Assembly: GCA_021442155.1 (NCBI GenBank)
Contig: CM038221.1
Span: 147,489,601-147,553,600, forward strand
Reading direction: 5' to 3'
Source: Cymbidium sinense
Taxonomy: Eukaryota; Streptophyta; Magnoliopsida; Asparagales; Orchidaceae
Length of the DNA stretch: 64,000 nucleotides
In this document: piece by piece, positions 12,097 through 22,731 of the stretch
How the letters are laid out: the number at the start of each line of letters is the position of its first letter
How positions within the stretch are numbered: position 1 is the stretch's first letter
The notes under the pieces: model-generated
What the model saw: the letters and a program-made list of their open reading frames with translations, nothing else
What the model was told of the DNA's origin: nothing
Database searches by the model: none
Translations under genes and position numbers: made by a program

Positions 12097-12116
12097 TATA
12101 GGTGCTTGCACCTATA
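12097..12116 (+). other. LTR 3' hairpin, element 1 version
   Basis: Perfect 9-bp stem TATAGGTGC / GCACCTATA with a TT loop. At the equivalent place in LTR B (33003-33022) the stem is TATGGAGGC / GCCTCCATA with the same TT loop, so both arms have changed together. See the findings for the covariation argument. Confidence 0.65.
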
Positions 12117-12288
12117 AGAAACTTGGAACCATATCTAAAGTCTTCACCAAATGAGGGTGAAATCTCTAGGTAGTCTTATTTATCCACTACAAACAATCAT
12201 CTGCCTTCTAAAAATTTTGTTAGGCATAAAATTTATACTCTCATTTTATTGAGAGGCTAGGCATGAATTTTCGGAGCCTATAGATTTC

Positions 12289-12306
12289 TGGCGACTCCGT
12301 TGGGGA
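12289..12306 (+). other. Primer-binding site of element 1 (tRNA-Arg)
   Basis: TGGCGACTCCGTTGGGGA differs at two positions from the complement of the 3' end of plant tRNA-Arg(ACG), TGGCGACTCCACTGGGGA. tRNA-Arg priming is known for Ogre-type Tat elements. It fixes the 5' LTR end at about 12280 and the orientation as plus. Confidence 0.85.
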
Positions 12307-12562
12307 CATGATTCTCTTTCCATCTTTGGCTAGTCATATATATGCTATGGCAGAAATAAAATTTTTGAAAATTCAAAATAAAAAATGGTGATTTAAATGA
12401 GTAATAAACTAAAATTATTAATGGATAAGGCTCTATATTGAATGAATAATTATAGAGAGTATACTTTAATTACACTATTATCTTATTCTTTAGTACCTTT
12501 GCATTTTAAAAGTATGGGGTAAAATAATAATTGTTGATTTTAATCTCCATTTTTCATTACAA
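12307..12562 (+). other. Element 1 leader between primer site and first ORF
   Basis: AT-rich, untranslated. It includes one dyad, CTCTATA (12431-12437) with TATAGAG (12451-12457). It has none of the repeated hairpins seen in the element 2 leader. Confidence 0.5.
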
Positions 12563-12898
12563 ATGGATCTACAAAACACTACTTTCATTGTTCAGCTTGG
12601 GCGTGGTGCAAACATCCATTTAGCTAACACCATCATCAACATAGAAGATGTTGGAGCTACCATTCAATTTGGCAGCGTGGATTTTCCAACCATTGCTGCT
12701 GCAACTCCTGAAGTACCCACCCATGATGTATGTGTTTGAGGCCATGTCGAAAGGCCTCAGTTTACTGAAGCTCCTATGCATCATGCTCGCCAACCCATGC
12801 AACAACCAACCTCTGCTAGGGAGGTCTCTCGAAAGAGAACTTCGATGTTTGAAAGACTAGATCAACCTAAAGCCCCTATGATAAAGAGGATCGTCATT
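12563..12898 (+). pseudogene. Upstream ORF (ORF1-like) of element 1
   Basis: An ATG at 12563 opens a frame beginning MDLQNTTFIVQLGRGAN. It is interrupted after about 58 codons by one TGA, then continues in the same frame to a TAA at 12896-12898, about 112 codons in all. The end carries a basic segment with SMFERLDQ, resembling the VFDRL-type motifs I associate with gag-linked proteins of Tat elements. It lies between the primer-binding site and gag, where Ogre-type elements carry an extra ORF of unknown function. Element 2 has a comparable short frame in the same place (34817). The role is not known; the assignment rests on position and on one weak motif. Confidence 0.5.
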
Positions 12899-13820
12899 GG
12901 GTAAACTATATTTTAATGCCTCGAGGCACAACTAATTTCCAACTGAAGCCTTTGTACTAGAAAGACATGATTGTGAAGCTTCCTCATGAGGAAGTAAATT
13001 AATTAGAAGGCAAAGAAGAAGAAGAAATATTGAGCTGAGAGCTCATCAAATCCTACCAGAATAACCTAGGAAATAAGGAATATTGCCACTAGAAGAGAGT
13101 ATTTCTACCCATAACAACTTTGATAATCTATAATGGGTAAAAAGTAATAGCTCTACTGGTGAGGTGAAGTAATCCTTCTGAGGTTAATAACATCAAGCTC
13201 CAGCACCACAGATGAAACACTGTCCTTTAGAATACACAAAGTTCTTAAAGTAGCTAAAGAAAGAGGCTTAATGAAAAGAAAATTTCAAAGGCTTGCAGTG
13301 ATTAAAAATACTGAAGCCCCACCAAGGAGGTTGCCATCTCTTATGGTGACTAGTCATCAAGCTAAGTATGCCTCGCACGGTGAGCATCGGAGCATGACAC
13401 TTGGACCGCGTATCCAAGAATTCACTGTTGAAAGGTCCCGGCCGAAGGGTAAATAGATATGGAGGCCAAAGCACATGATGAAATTACTTTGAAGAAAGGA
13501 AGGGGTGTGACATCTGATGTACATATTCAGAAATCCACCTCAAAAATAACTCATCAGAAGTGGATACCTAAAAGAAGGGAAGTTAGTGATAAAACTTATG
13601 ATGATTGACACCCTTCCCATCATCAATCAGATTCACCCCTACGGGATAAAGTTGACTTTGATCACAGTCCCCCAATCAAAGAAATGTTTATTCCACACAC
13701 TGAACCAGAGATTCAGTGGAGGCATCAAAAATTCATGTGCAAGAAGTGGAGGATGAAGAGGACACAATGGATGTAGAAGTCATCTATATGGTGAGACATA
13801 TAGATGAACTTTCTCAAAAG

Positions 13821-13872
<52 letters not shown>

Positions 13873-14110
13873 CTCTTAACATCATCAACAACATGAATCT
13901 AGTGAACCTGAACCTGAATTCGATGTTTATGAATGAGAGTCATCACAAAAGCAAGTACAAGATAGATCTTCAATCTCTACTGAAGAGGAAGAAGAAGAAG
14001 ATCAAAATGAAAAGAAGATCATAGGAGTTGAGGTTATTTATATGGTTGAACTAGAATTGATCAGCCTGGTACACACTTTTATAATCGGCATCGTCGCTCA
14101 GCTTCAGTAA
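12899..14110 (+). pseudogene. Decayed spacer between ORF1-like frame and gag
   Basis: This stretch is purine-rich and broken in all frames. Short open pieces, for example 13271-13456 (basic: MKRKFQRL..., APPRRLPSL), suggest former coding sequence, perhaps the rest of the upstream ORF. Acidic codons (GAAGAGGAAGAAGAAG near 13983) and a segment reading VEVIYMVRHIDE near 13770 have a counterpart in element 2 (VEVHMVDE near 36210). An (AT)23 microsatellite interrupts it at 13824-13869. I do not recognise a domain. Confidence 0.4.
13824..13869. repeat. (AT)n microsatellite, 46 bp
   Basis: Twenty-three AT units, flanked by AGTTCAT on the left and ATGAACT on the right, so the repeat sits at the centre of a larger palindrome. 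Confidence 0.95.
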
Positions 14111-14113
14111 TAA

Positions 14114-14479
14114 TTGTCCCTACAAACACACAAAGAGAAGGACAATCAAGTTCTTCCCGAAGATGAGCAAGGAGGAGAACAAAAAGAAATAGAGGAAGAA
14201 GAAGAGCCTGTATTTGTTAACGTTATGGCACTAGCTAGAGAGCAAAGACAAATGCAACATCAAATAGAAGCTAAGGACAAAGAAATGTTACAGCTTGGTG
14301 CCATGATGAATGAGATGATGACACAATTGAATATTATGATGGATATGTTGCAGAAGAACATCACATCACATGTAGCACCTATTTTGCCTACTAATCAACA
14401 TGTAGTTAATGCTACAACTTCTATACCACCATCATTGATACCTCAAGCTACATCACATGCTATATGCAGAAGGGAGTGA
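14114..14479 (+). pseudogene. Gag N-terminal part: acidic and coiled-coil segment (element 1)
   Basis: About 121 codons remain open here, but the frame begins at a TTG rather than an ATG, so the true gag start has been lost or lies upstream. An acidic run (EIEEEEEP) is followed by a heptad-like helical stretch rich in Q, M, E and K (from AREQRQMQHQ to about NIMMDMLQ), then a Pro/Thr-rich tail with IPPSLIPQATS. Element 2 has an analogous coiled coil at about 36260-36390. This is the segment that typically precedes the capsid-like domain in Tat gags and probably serves in multimer assembly. It stops at 14479. Confidence 0.6.
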
Positions 14480-15285
14480 GTTAACCAGCTACCTCTTCAA
14501 TCGATAATTCAAAATGTGGCTAGTATATCTAGAATAGTAACAACTGCTCAATTGGAAATGATAATCAATGAAAAGATTAGGGCAGTTATAACTTTAGAAC
14601 AAGCGAAAACTAGTGAGTAAGGGTCTTACCCCCCCGAATATGATCAAGTGTCATACCCGAACAAATACCAAAATTTAATACTTTCAGTGGGTACGGTAAT
14701 CTAAAATAACATCTGGCCCAATTCAAGGTTACTTGTGGTAACACTGGAGGGAATGATGCATTGCTTTTCTGCCAGTTTGTCAGCAGCATGATCTTAACTG
14801 CTTTTGAGTAGTACACAGAATTACCGAATGATTCTGTCAAAACTTTTGATGAGTTGGAGACAATGTTCATAAAAAGGTTCGCTAGTGCAACCGAAAAAAT
14901 AACGATTGCTGACCTAGCCTTATTAAAGAGGAGAAAAGATGAGTCAGTGACTAAATTCATAAGTCATTGGTGTAACCTAAGCCTAAAATGCGAACAATAA
15001 TTGGAGGAAGTGCATGCAATCCAATTATTAATGGGCAATATGGATGATAAAATGGCACCGTTTTTATGTATGGCATCAATCACAATATTTTGGGACTTGC
15101 TTGATAGGGTGGCCAAATTTGAAAAGTTGAATGCTCTAAGTCTGAAATTTATACCAATAAATAAAAAAAAGCCTTCAGATTCAAGAAGAAATGAAACTCA
15201 TGCCGCTTCCTATATCTCAAGTGGTGAAAAATGGGCGGTCTATAATATTGATAAAGGAAAACAGCTAATGTATAATGATGATTAA
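14480..15285 (+). pseudogene. Gag capsid-like domain (Retrotrans_gag), element 1
   Basis: In one frame (codons at positions 1 mod 3) the sequence reads through a recognisable Retrotrans_gag domain from about 14640 to 15165: the FNTFSGYGN entry motif, ATCGNTGG-like text, FE*YTELPNDSVKTFDELE, FIKRFASATE and NLSLKCEQ. The in-frame stops sit where the family has Trp (YTELP preceded by TAG instead of TGG) and Glu or Gln (TAA after CEQ), pointing to single substitutions rather than rearrangement. The last piece, 15001-15285, is uninterrupted and contains the LLMGNMDDKMAPFLC helix. The protein would form the particle that packages element RNA in the cytoplasm. It cannot be made intact here. Confidence 0.8.
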
Positions 15286-15660
15286 GGAAAGAAGTCTGTC
15301 CATTCTAATCCACAGCCAAAATTGGTGTAAGGAGGCAATGATAAGCTAAAGACTTTTCTAGGCAATGGAGAGCATCCAAAACAAGCAACAAGAGATGATG
15401 AGTGAATGCAGCCATCTCTTAAGGAAAAGATGAATAAAGAATAATCCTTTAGAAGGGATAGTGTGGCCAAACTATTTTGATAAGCAGTCAAAGCTGGTCT
15501 ACAATTACTAGAAAGTAAAAAGCCTGAAGAAGCTGGTCAAGTTAATAATCCAAATTATTGTTTGTATCATCGGGTGATCGGTCATTCTATTGAGGATTGT
15601 TATGTCTTCAAAGATTGGCTAGAAAAGAAGTATCAATGAGGTGAATTTACATTATCTAAT
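15286..15660 (+). pseudogene. Gag C-terminal part with zinc-knuckle-like motif, element 1
   Basis: After a decayed basic linker with several stops, codons 15559-15600 encode CLYHRVIGHSIEDC, followed by VFKDWLEKKY. This C-x2-H-x4-H-x4-C arrangement is the nucleocapsid-type finger found in Tat-lineage polyproteins. All four metal ligands are present. A TGA follows shortly after KKYQ. It belongs with RNA binding during packaging. The equivalent finger of element 2 (37535-37573) has lost its first Cys. Confidence 0.7.
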
Positions 15661-16640
15661 AGTGTTCTAGTCAACCAAAAAAAAGATTCTACAATATGAT
15701 ACGTCCTCTTCTGCATTATCCATTAAAGATAAGAAAAAAGAGAAATCAATTTAGACTGAAGAATGGGAGATTTCAATCTCTAAAAAGATAATAAAGATGT
15801 TGAAGCAACTTTAAGGAGTTTCTGGTGTTAGGTGGAAATCACCTCTTGAACCAGTGATTGATCTTAAAGCAGTGTCAAGATAATACATGTTAACCACCAT
15901 GTCATAGACTCAGAGACTCCCTAATACTGCTAATTCATCCCAAAGAGAAAAGCAATTGGCACAAATTCTACCATATTTCTCAAAGAAAATCAAGCAAAAT
16001 AAAATGAAGAATAAAAAGAAGAAGACTACAACTCAAAAGGTTATTAACAATTTAGAGGAGTATTACCAGTTGATAAGACAACTAGTTAGGCTTACAGACT
16101 TTATGTCTAAATTCCATATTATTGAGTTAGATGAAGAAAATGATAGTGAGTTTTTCCCAATAGAGACATGCCAAATCATTTATGTGATATCGGATGTTCT
16201 TCAGCACAAGTCACTCCAAAATGACAATGACAGTCAAACAGACTCGACCAACCCATTAGGATTCTTTGTAGAAAAGAAAGAAGAGCCTGAGGAGTTAACA
16301 TCTAAATTTTGTCTAATGACTCAACAAAAAGATAACAATTCAAATTAGGATTTATGTTTTTTTGATGGAGAAGAGTCAGACTTATCAACAACATCATGTA
16401 TGAAATGTATGAAGTTGAAAAGTGGCTCTAGCTATTTCGACAAATCCTCTAGAATGAAAGATGAATTGGAAGAAACTACTTCTTCAAATGAATCTAAACA
16501 AAACAATGTGATTCAAGTTCAGTTGATGAGTGGTAAAGTATTGCCACCACCATCAAAAAATGGAAATTCAAATAAAGATAAAGGCAAACAAATTGAAGTC
16601 AATGAAGATATCATTCCTAAAGATCTTAAAAATTAAAAAA
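15661..16640 (+). pseudogene. Gag-protease linker, element 1
   Basis: Lysine- and glutamate-rich sequence with two longer open pieces, 15956-16348 and 16400-16636. Neither has a domain I recognise. The second ends GKVLPPPS...DKGKQIEVNEDI, whose counterpart in element 2 is GKVLPPRVAPQDKGKQVIG near 38232. So this is a genuine shared part of the polyprotein rather than random sequence. Frameshifts separate the pieces, and the next conserved block begins in another frame. Confidence 0.55.
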
Positions 16641-17200
16641 ATAGATTATAATATTCTATCACATCTCAGAAAAATCCCTGCACAATTAAGTGTATATGTG
16701 GCTCTCTTAATGTCAAAAGATCTCTTAGAAACTTTAATATAGGCTCTCAAAGATCCATGGAGATATGAAGCTTACTTTCTCAAAAAATGTATGACTGAAT
16801 CATTCCAAACTCAAGATCTCCCAGCAATGACATTTTTTGAAGAAGATCTTATGTTGGGAACAACAGATCACAACCGTCCTCTATATGTTACGAGAGTGGT
16901 GGTATCTTGATTAATCAAATACTGATTGATCTAGGTTTTTCTATCAATCTTATGAGTCTGAAAGTATTAAGAGGATTATCCCTTGATATTCAGCATCTTG
17001 GGAGGGATAAGTTGATGGTGCATGGTTTTAATGAGAGAGGGTGAACTTTGGGTTCTTTTATCCTCCCACTCAAATTTCAAAATTTGTATACATAAGTCAA
17101 GTTTCATGTGATCGATGCTGATACATCGTTTAGAGCTCTTCTAGATCAGCCATGGCTACATGAGAATGACATGGTCCCATCAACTATGCATTAGTGTATG
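16641..17200 (+). pseudogene. Aspartic protease domain (PR), element 1
   Basis: The protease starts with DYNILSHLRKIPAQLSVY (about 16645) and the conserved lead-in LGTTDHNRPLYVT (about 16855). After a frameshift near 16893 comes ILIDLGFSINLMSL with the active-site Asp at 16928-16930; the usual D-(S/T/P)-G has become D-L-G. Downstream are LMVHGFNERG, GSFILPLKFQ, FHVIDADTSFRALLDQPWLH and PSTMH, all standard for the Tat protease and its flap. Stops replace Arg/Gln-type codons near 17042, 17095 and 17192. This enzyme would cut Gag-Pol inside the particle. With the frameshift, stops and altered triad it is non-functional. Confidence 0.8.
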
Positions 17201-18289
17201 AAGTATCTAAGAGATGGAGAACAATTCAGAATTCCTAGCAACCTACAACCATTCTCTGTCCATGAAGTAAAGATTTATGAAGATGCAAAATATTTCATCC
17301 CTAAAGAGCCTAAGCCAGCAGAGCCTCTTAAAGTGGTAGCATCCACTTCAAGAACTAAAAAAATAACTTCAGAAGGTGAAAGAAGAAAGGAAAAAAGGAA
17401 GAAAAAAAGGAAATCGTGACTCTCCCTAAAGCACTTGATTTTACATCTAAATTAAGAAGATTTGTTCCTCATTTGGGAAGTGACACACAAGAAGAAGAAG
17501 ATAGCCCCGTCAAACCTAAGGGGACTTATAAACTTTCAAGAAAGGCAAGTATAAACTAAGTGAGTCTAATTCAAACTATGATTTTAAATCTACTTATGAA
17601 AATAGGGTATAGAGAGTCATCTCAAGAAGGATAGCTCACTTAGCAGTGTTAAATGACTCCTTCACAATTATACCCATCCCGTAGTAGTGCTTCAAAAAAA
17701 TTACTCCATTCGAGGTTCATAATATTAAAGAATTGATAATATTTTATGCACCGTCATTGCCTGAGAGTGGTGGAATATAAACTTTATTTTATAAATATGA
17801 GGAGTCATAGTCTCATAATTTTGATTGGCCTACTCAACATGACGGTTCTAATGAGATGGTGCTAATGAGAAAACTAGTATACTATCCACTGAAATTGTAA
17901 AGAATGATGCATAAGCTTGGAATTCATATCGGAACTACTAAACATAGAACACAAGTTTTTAATAAGATGTGGAGTCAAGGAAGTCCTCAAACATCACAAA
18001 GAAGTGATAAGTTTGTCACTAAAGGTCTTGGGTTCATCCAATACAAATCTCATAAAAAAAAGCTTGCTATAATATAATAGAATCTGAGATAGAAATTAAT
18101 AGTGATGAAGAAAATGACCTTTATGAAGTTTTCTTTACAAGTGATGGAGAAGGAGAAGCCAAGCCTATACCTGAAGAACTAGAATATGGTGGTCAGACAG
18201 CTACTATGGATGAGCTCAAAGAAGTCAACCTAATAACTGAGGATGATCCCCATCCAACTTTTATCAGTGCCCTTCTGCCTGATGAGAAA
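17198..18289 (+). pseudogene. Protease-to-RT linker of pol, element 1 (5' half of a split pol)
   Basis: An open piece, 17198-17419, reads YLRDGEQFRIPSNLQPFSVH and EDAKYFIPKEP, typical of the sequence after the Tat protease, then turns Lys/Arg-rich. Later pieces include RVISRRIAHLAVLNDSFTII (about 17610) and, just before the break, MDELKEVNLITEDDPHPTF and SALLPDEK. In this lineage that last text lies directly before RT. It is cut at 18289 by LTR B. The expected continuation, beginning LEVLKLLLCEFKDCFS, is found in the same strand at 62481. Confidence 0.75.
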
Positions 18290-21200
18290 TGTTGACATCC
18301 CTTTTGGAGTGAGCTCTCAACCTCCTCTCCTTAGACTTCTAGTCACTAAGAGATCCTTAGCCATAAGATACTTCTAGTGATTAGGTGAACACTTAACCTA
18401 AGCCTAGAGACTTAGAAGGGTTAATCAAAGGATTAGGCAATGCCTCAGGACTTATGGAAATCACCTATCCTATAGCCTAAACCCAATCCATGTGCACCTT
18501 CTTAAATCCAATCAAAATTTAAATCTCCAACTAAACCTCAAATTCAAAATTAAATTTCAATTCAAATCAAGCTCCAAATGATTCAGGCCCATGATTAAAC
18601 TCAAACCCCAAAATCCTTCTTAAGCCATTTGAGTTGGTGCCATGAACTTGGCCAAATCTTAATCCAATTCAACCCAAATTTGATTTATTTCTTTATAAAT
18701 TACTCATATCTTCAATCATATTCAAAAATATAAACAAAATCTATATTCAAATCACCAAAACTAAATCAAACTAAATCAAATCCCCTTTTAAGCCCTTTAA
18801 ACCCATCTTCATGAGCTTAGCTAAATTTGCCTTCAAATCACTTCAAACTCAATTGATTTTCTTATAAATCAATTGCTCCTTTGATTATATTCCCAAATAA
18901 AATGAAATATACATTTAAATGACCAAAACCAAAATCAAATCAAAACTCAATCTAAGCCCTTTGAACCAATTCTTTGGGCTTGGCCAAATCCTATCCAAAT
19001 CAAGTCAAAACTAATGTATTTTCTCTTGAATCAATCATTCCTCTAATAACTTATCTAAATATGAATAAGACCTACAATAAGCAAACCAAATTCAAGTCAA
19101 CCCAAGTCAAGCCCAACATAGCCCTTTTGACTTGAAAATTTTAAATGAACTAAAATCCATTGAACTCCAAATTGATTGCAGTTGAATTTATATTTCAATC
19201 ATAGGCTCATATATAAGTTTAACTAAACTTAAATCAAGTCAAAACTAAGCCAATTGACCCACTTAGGCTCACTTGACCCAAAGTGACCTAAAGGACCCTT
19301 TTGAGTCAAGTTCTAATTCAACTTAAATTAGATTGAACAAATCCCATCCAAGCCTCATACTAGGACCATTGATCACCCTAGGATGACCAATTGCCATAAA
19401 TTGGGTCAAACCAAGTCAACTTGGTCATTTGACCAAGTCAACCCTTTAGCCCAAATAGCAAAACTCACGCATTGGTTGAAACCATTGATTCACATCAACT
19501 CATGATCAATGTTTGAACATGACTTGACCATCACTTGAGCCAAACCTATCCCAAATGGCCCTTTGACTTAAGTTGACCCAAATTGGCCTAAAAGACCCAA
19601 TTGGGTCAAATCATGATCCAACCCAAATTTATTGCAACCAATAGCTCAAGTTCATTCCAAGTTCATTGTTGAACTTGACCAAAGCTCTAATTTGATCAAT
19701 TAGGCCAACCCTTTGATGACCCAAATTGACCTAAATGGTCAACTTGGCATAAATCAAAATTAAATATAAATTGATTCAAATGAAGGGCTACATTCATTTT
19801 CAATTAGCAAATTGAACATGAATCAACCCATAACCCAAGCCAATTTAGCCAATTTTGGGCAAATTGGTCAACTTTATCCATTTGACCCATTTGATTCCAA
19901 ATGAGCCAAAATCAATTATAGGCCAAATTAAATCAAATTGATCATACCAAAATACTTCAAATCATCATTTAAACCTAACCTAAGCCTTGGTTTGACCTAA
20001 TTGGACCAATTGGTCAATTTAACCCAACATGACCTAATGTAACCCAAATGACCCCAATTCAGTCAAATCCTTTGAAACCAACCTATGGCATCTTGGGAGC
20101 TGATCAAACCCAACCTAAACTCACTTGGGATCAACCCAAAATTAGTCCAAATCCAATCAAATCTCTCATGGATCCTCCCCCACATAAGATTCCACCCAAT
20201 CTCATTCAATCTACCCCATCACTTGTATTAAATGGAGACTGACTTCACAGCCTCAATGGAAGACTTGGGACCTACAATCCAAAGTCCCCAATCAGCCATC
20301 ACCTCCAAACCATCTCCTCATCATCATTAATGGTGCTTTTTGGCCATCCCAAAAACACAGAAAATAGAAGTCTCAAAGATCTTCCTCGCCCTCATTTCAC
20401 TCCCCTAAAGCTCCCAAAATCAAATTTCATCAATTACTCTAAAAAAACAAATCAGATTGAGTTGAAAGTTTTAGAGATTAAAATTGAAGTTAAGATCTAC
20501 CTACCATAAAAGTTTCAAGTCAAAATGATTTCTAGATTGGAAGATTTTGCATTCTAAAGTTCAAATGATCTATTTTAACAAAAATAAATTAATAGACTTT
20601 ATAAACATCATGAAAAATCATTTAAATCAATTGAAACTTTAGAAAATCATAGAAAATCATAAAAAAAACAAATAAATATTGGTTTTAAAGGTATTTCAGA
20701 GGAGAATTAAATAAAAATATTTCAATTGATTTTGAATAATAATTAATGCTTAATTTGGGTTTAACTAAAAACTTAATTAGCTTAATTACTCCCTAATTAC
20801 TCAAGTAATTAATTCCAAACTTTTGAGGTTGATTAATGGGATGACCCTACCTCCCATAGTTTTCTTGGGATTTATTGCTTGGTTAATTAGGAAAATTGCT
20901 TATCTTAGCCTTAATTACTTTCTTAATTAATTAGGTAATTAATTAACATGCTAAATAGTAAAGAAACCATTAATAAAACTTAGCAATCATTGTATAACAG
21001 TGAATGAGCATGGAGAATGAGATTGAGACCTCTTTTCTAATCTTTTACCCTAAGTTCATTTCATTTGAATGGAAATTAATTAATTTGTGATTAATTAATG
21101 GTTTAATTCATTAATTAAAATGACTTAATTAATCAAATTAAAATCATAATTATTCCAGAACTCATCTAATTAAGTTTCTTGGGTAGTTCTTTAAGTGTTT

Positions 21201-22731
21201 AATAACCTAAAGCTATTTAAGGAAATTATGGCTAACCCACATGTGTGGGGAAGCCATAAGAGTACTTAATTAAGTTCTTTAATCTAATTAACCATTAATT
21301 GTGAAATTGCATTAGGCCTTTCATTTCTTAGGATCATTGCAAATTTATTTTCCATTCATGTGCATATCATGTTGGCTCATAATTAGTTGGTTAATTACTT
21401 TAAGGTAACATAGGTAAGGGGTAATTAATGGAATTAACTCATATCACAACTTAATTAAGCCATAAAATCAACGTAATTACCTCTCATTGAACCAAATCAA
21501 TTAACTAATATGGGAATGGGTTAGAAGCAACAAATGATTGAATCTTCTCTCTTCTTTAAATCAAATCAAACATTCAAAACTAACTTGATAAGAAGCCTTG
21601 GTTTACTTTAAATGGTTGTATTTGATATGATCTTTAAGAATTAGTTTGATTGAATGAACCATGTGTTTTATGTCTTATTATTCCTTTCCATTCATATTAA
21701 ATGATGTGTGTCATGTGATTTCATGTATTCATGTTTTCAAAATATTTAAATTTAAATGAATTTCTTTATTTCTAGCTTGCATGTATTGATTAATCTATGA
21801 ATATGTGTGGCTATTATCACTATTAAATCAAAAATCTATTTTCAAAAGTTTATAAATCAACTATAATATTTGGAGTGATAATAGTTATAAATATTTATAA
21901 GCTTGCATGTGTATATGGCTTAGAACATGTGATATGGAGTTCTCTTTCTTTATTCTATATGGATTTACATAAAGTTTGAATGTTAACAAGTGTATAGTCC
22001 ATTTGAAAAGGACACAACATTTGTTTGAATTCATTCATATGTATTTCTATGTTAGCATTTAGATAAAACTTTAGCTCACATGTATAAATAATTCAATTGA
22101 AAGAAATACAACTTTTGCATAATTTTCCATTCTTGTAGTCACTTGTATATTCATATGTATTCAAGAATAGTGTGTATATCTAGTCTGGACATTTCGGGAA
22201 TGCGAGGCTTTAAGTAGCCCCAAGGAGGCTTTTACCTCACTCCCCTAGTTAACAATGGCGAAGTATCCACTTAAAACTTTTATACACTTATATGTGCATT
22301 TAGCTAATGAATGAAAATCTTCATCTCAATTTTTGCATGATATCCCATTCTTGTAGCCATTTGTACATCCATGTGTATTCAAGAATAGTGGCTATATCTA
22401 GTCTGGACATTCCGGGGATGCGAGGCTTTAAGTAGTCCCAAAAATATTTTTACTTCACTCCACTAGTTAATAATAGTGAAGTATCCACTTAAAACTTTTA
22501 TACACTTGTATGTGCATTTAGCTAATGAATGAAAATCTCTATCTCAACTTTTGCATGATTTCTCATTCTTGTAGTCATTTGTACATCCATGTGCATTCAA
22601 GAATAGTGGGTATATATAGTCTGGACATTCCAGGGATGCGAGGTTTTAAGTAGCCCTAATGAGGTCTTACTCACTCCCACAGTTAACAATAGTGAAGCAC
22701 TTGCTTAAAACTTGTATACACTTCTATGTGC
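18290..22731 (+). mobile_element. LTR B, first part: 5' LTR of element 2
   Basis: It begins TGTTGACATCCCTTTTGGAG immediately after the element 1 pol codons. There is no polypurine tract before it, so it is an inserted 5' LTR and not the 3' LTR of element 1. It contains the TTGAC-dense region (about 19250-20060) and three tandem copies of a 218-bp unit at its end. It stops at 22731 where LTR A is inserted and resumes at 30721. The two parts together are about 7.0 kb. Compared with LTR F it lacks about 290 bp near 20420. B and F share subfamily-specific sequence that LTRs A, C, D and E lack. Confidence 0.8.
22113..22731 (+). repeat. 218-bp tandem triplication in LTR B
   Basis: The units start with TTTTGCAT at 22113, 22331 and 22549, an exact period of 218. 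Each includes a TAGTCTGGACATT block and a TATGTGCATTTAGCTAATGA end. The third unit is cut by LTR A and finishes at 30721 onward. LTR F carries the same triplication with periods of about 212 and 205. Confidence 0.9.

Larger units (their letters stand above)
9301..12280 (+). mobile_element. Diverged region ending in the 5' LTR 3' end of element 1
   Basis: The last 0.9 kb (about 11400-12280) aligns by eye with the LTR 3' portion of the other copies: a repeated TAGGCTC motif near 11577 and 11629, a counterpart of the TAACTATGGAGGC hairpin at 12097-12116, then the primer-binding site at 12289. The upstream part (9301-11400) is AT-rich and only weakly LTR-like. One shared word is GTCATTCACTTAGTTTA near 9392, also present near 5251 in LTR1. 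It contains tandem repeats listed separately and a perfect 10-bp inverted repeat ACTAAGTGAA/TTCACTTAGT (9376-9405). No genes seen. Confidence 0.5.

Noticed and set aside
18250..18289. Polypurine tract before LTR B, which would make B the 3' LTR of element 1
   Set aside because: The sequence before 18290 is protein-coding pol text (SALLPDEK), not a purine run, and a primer-binding site follows the end of B.
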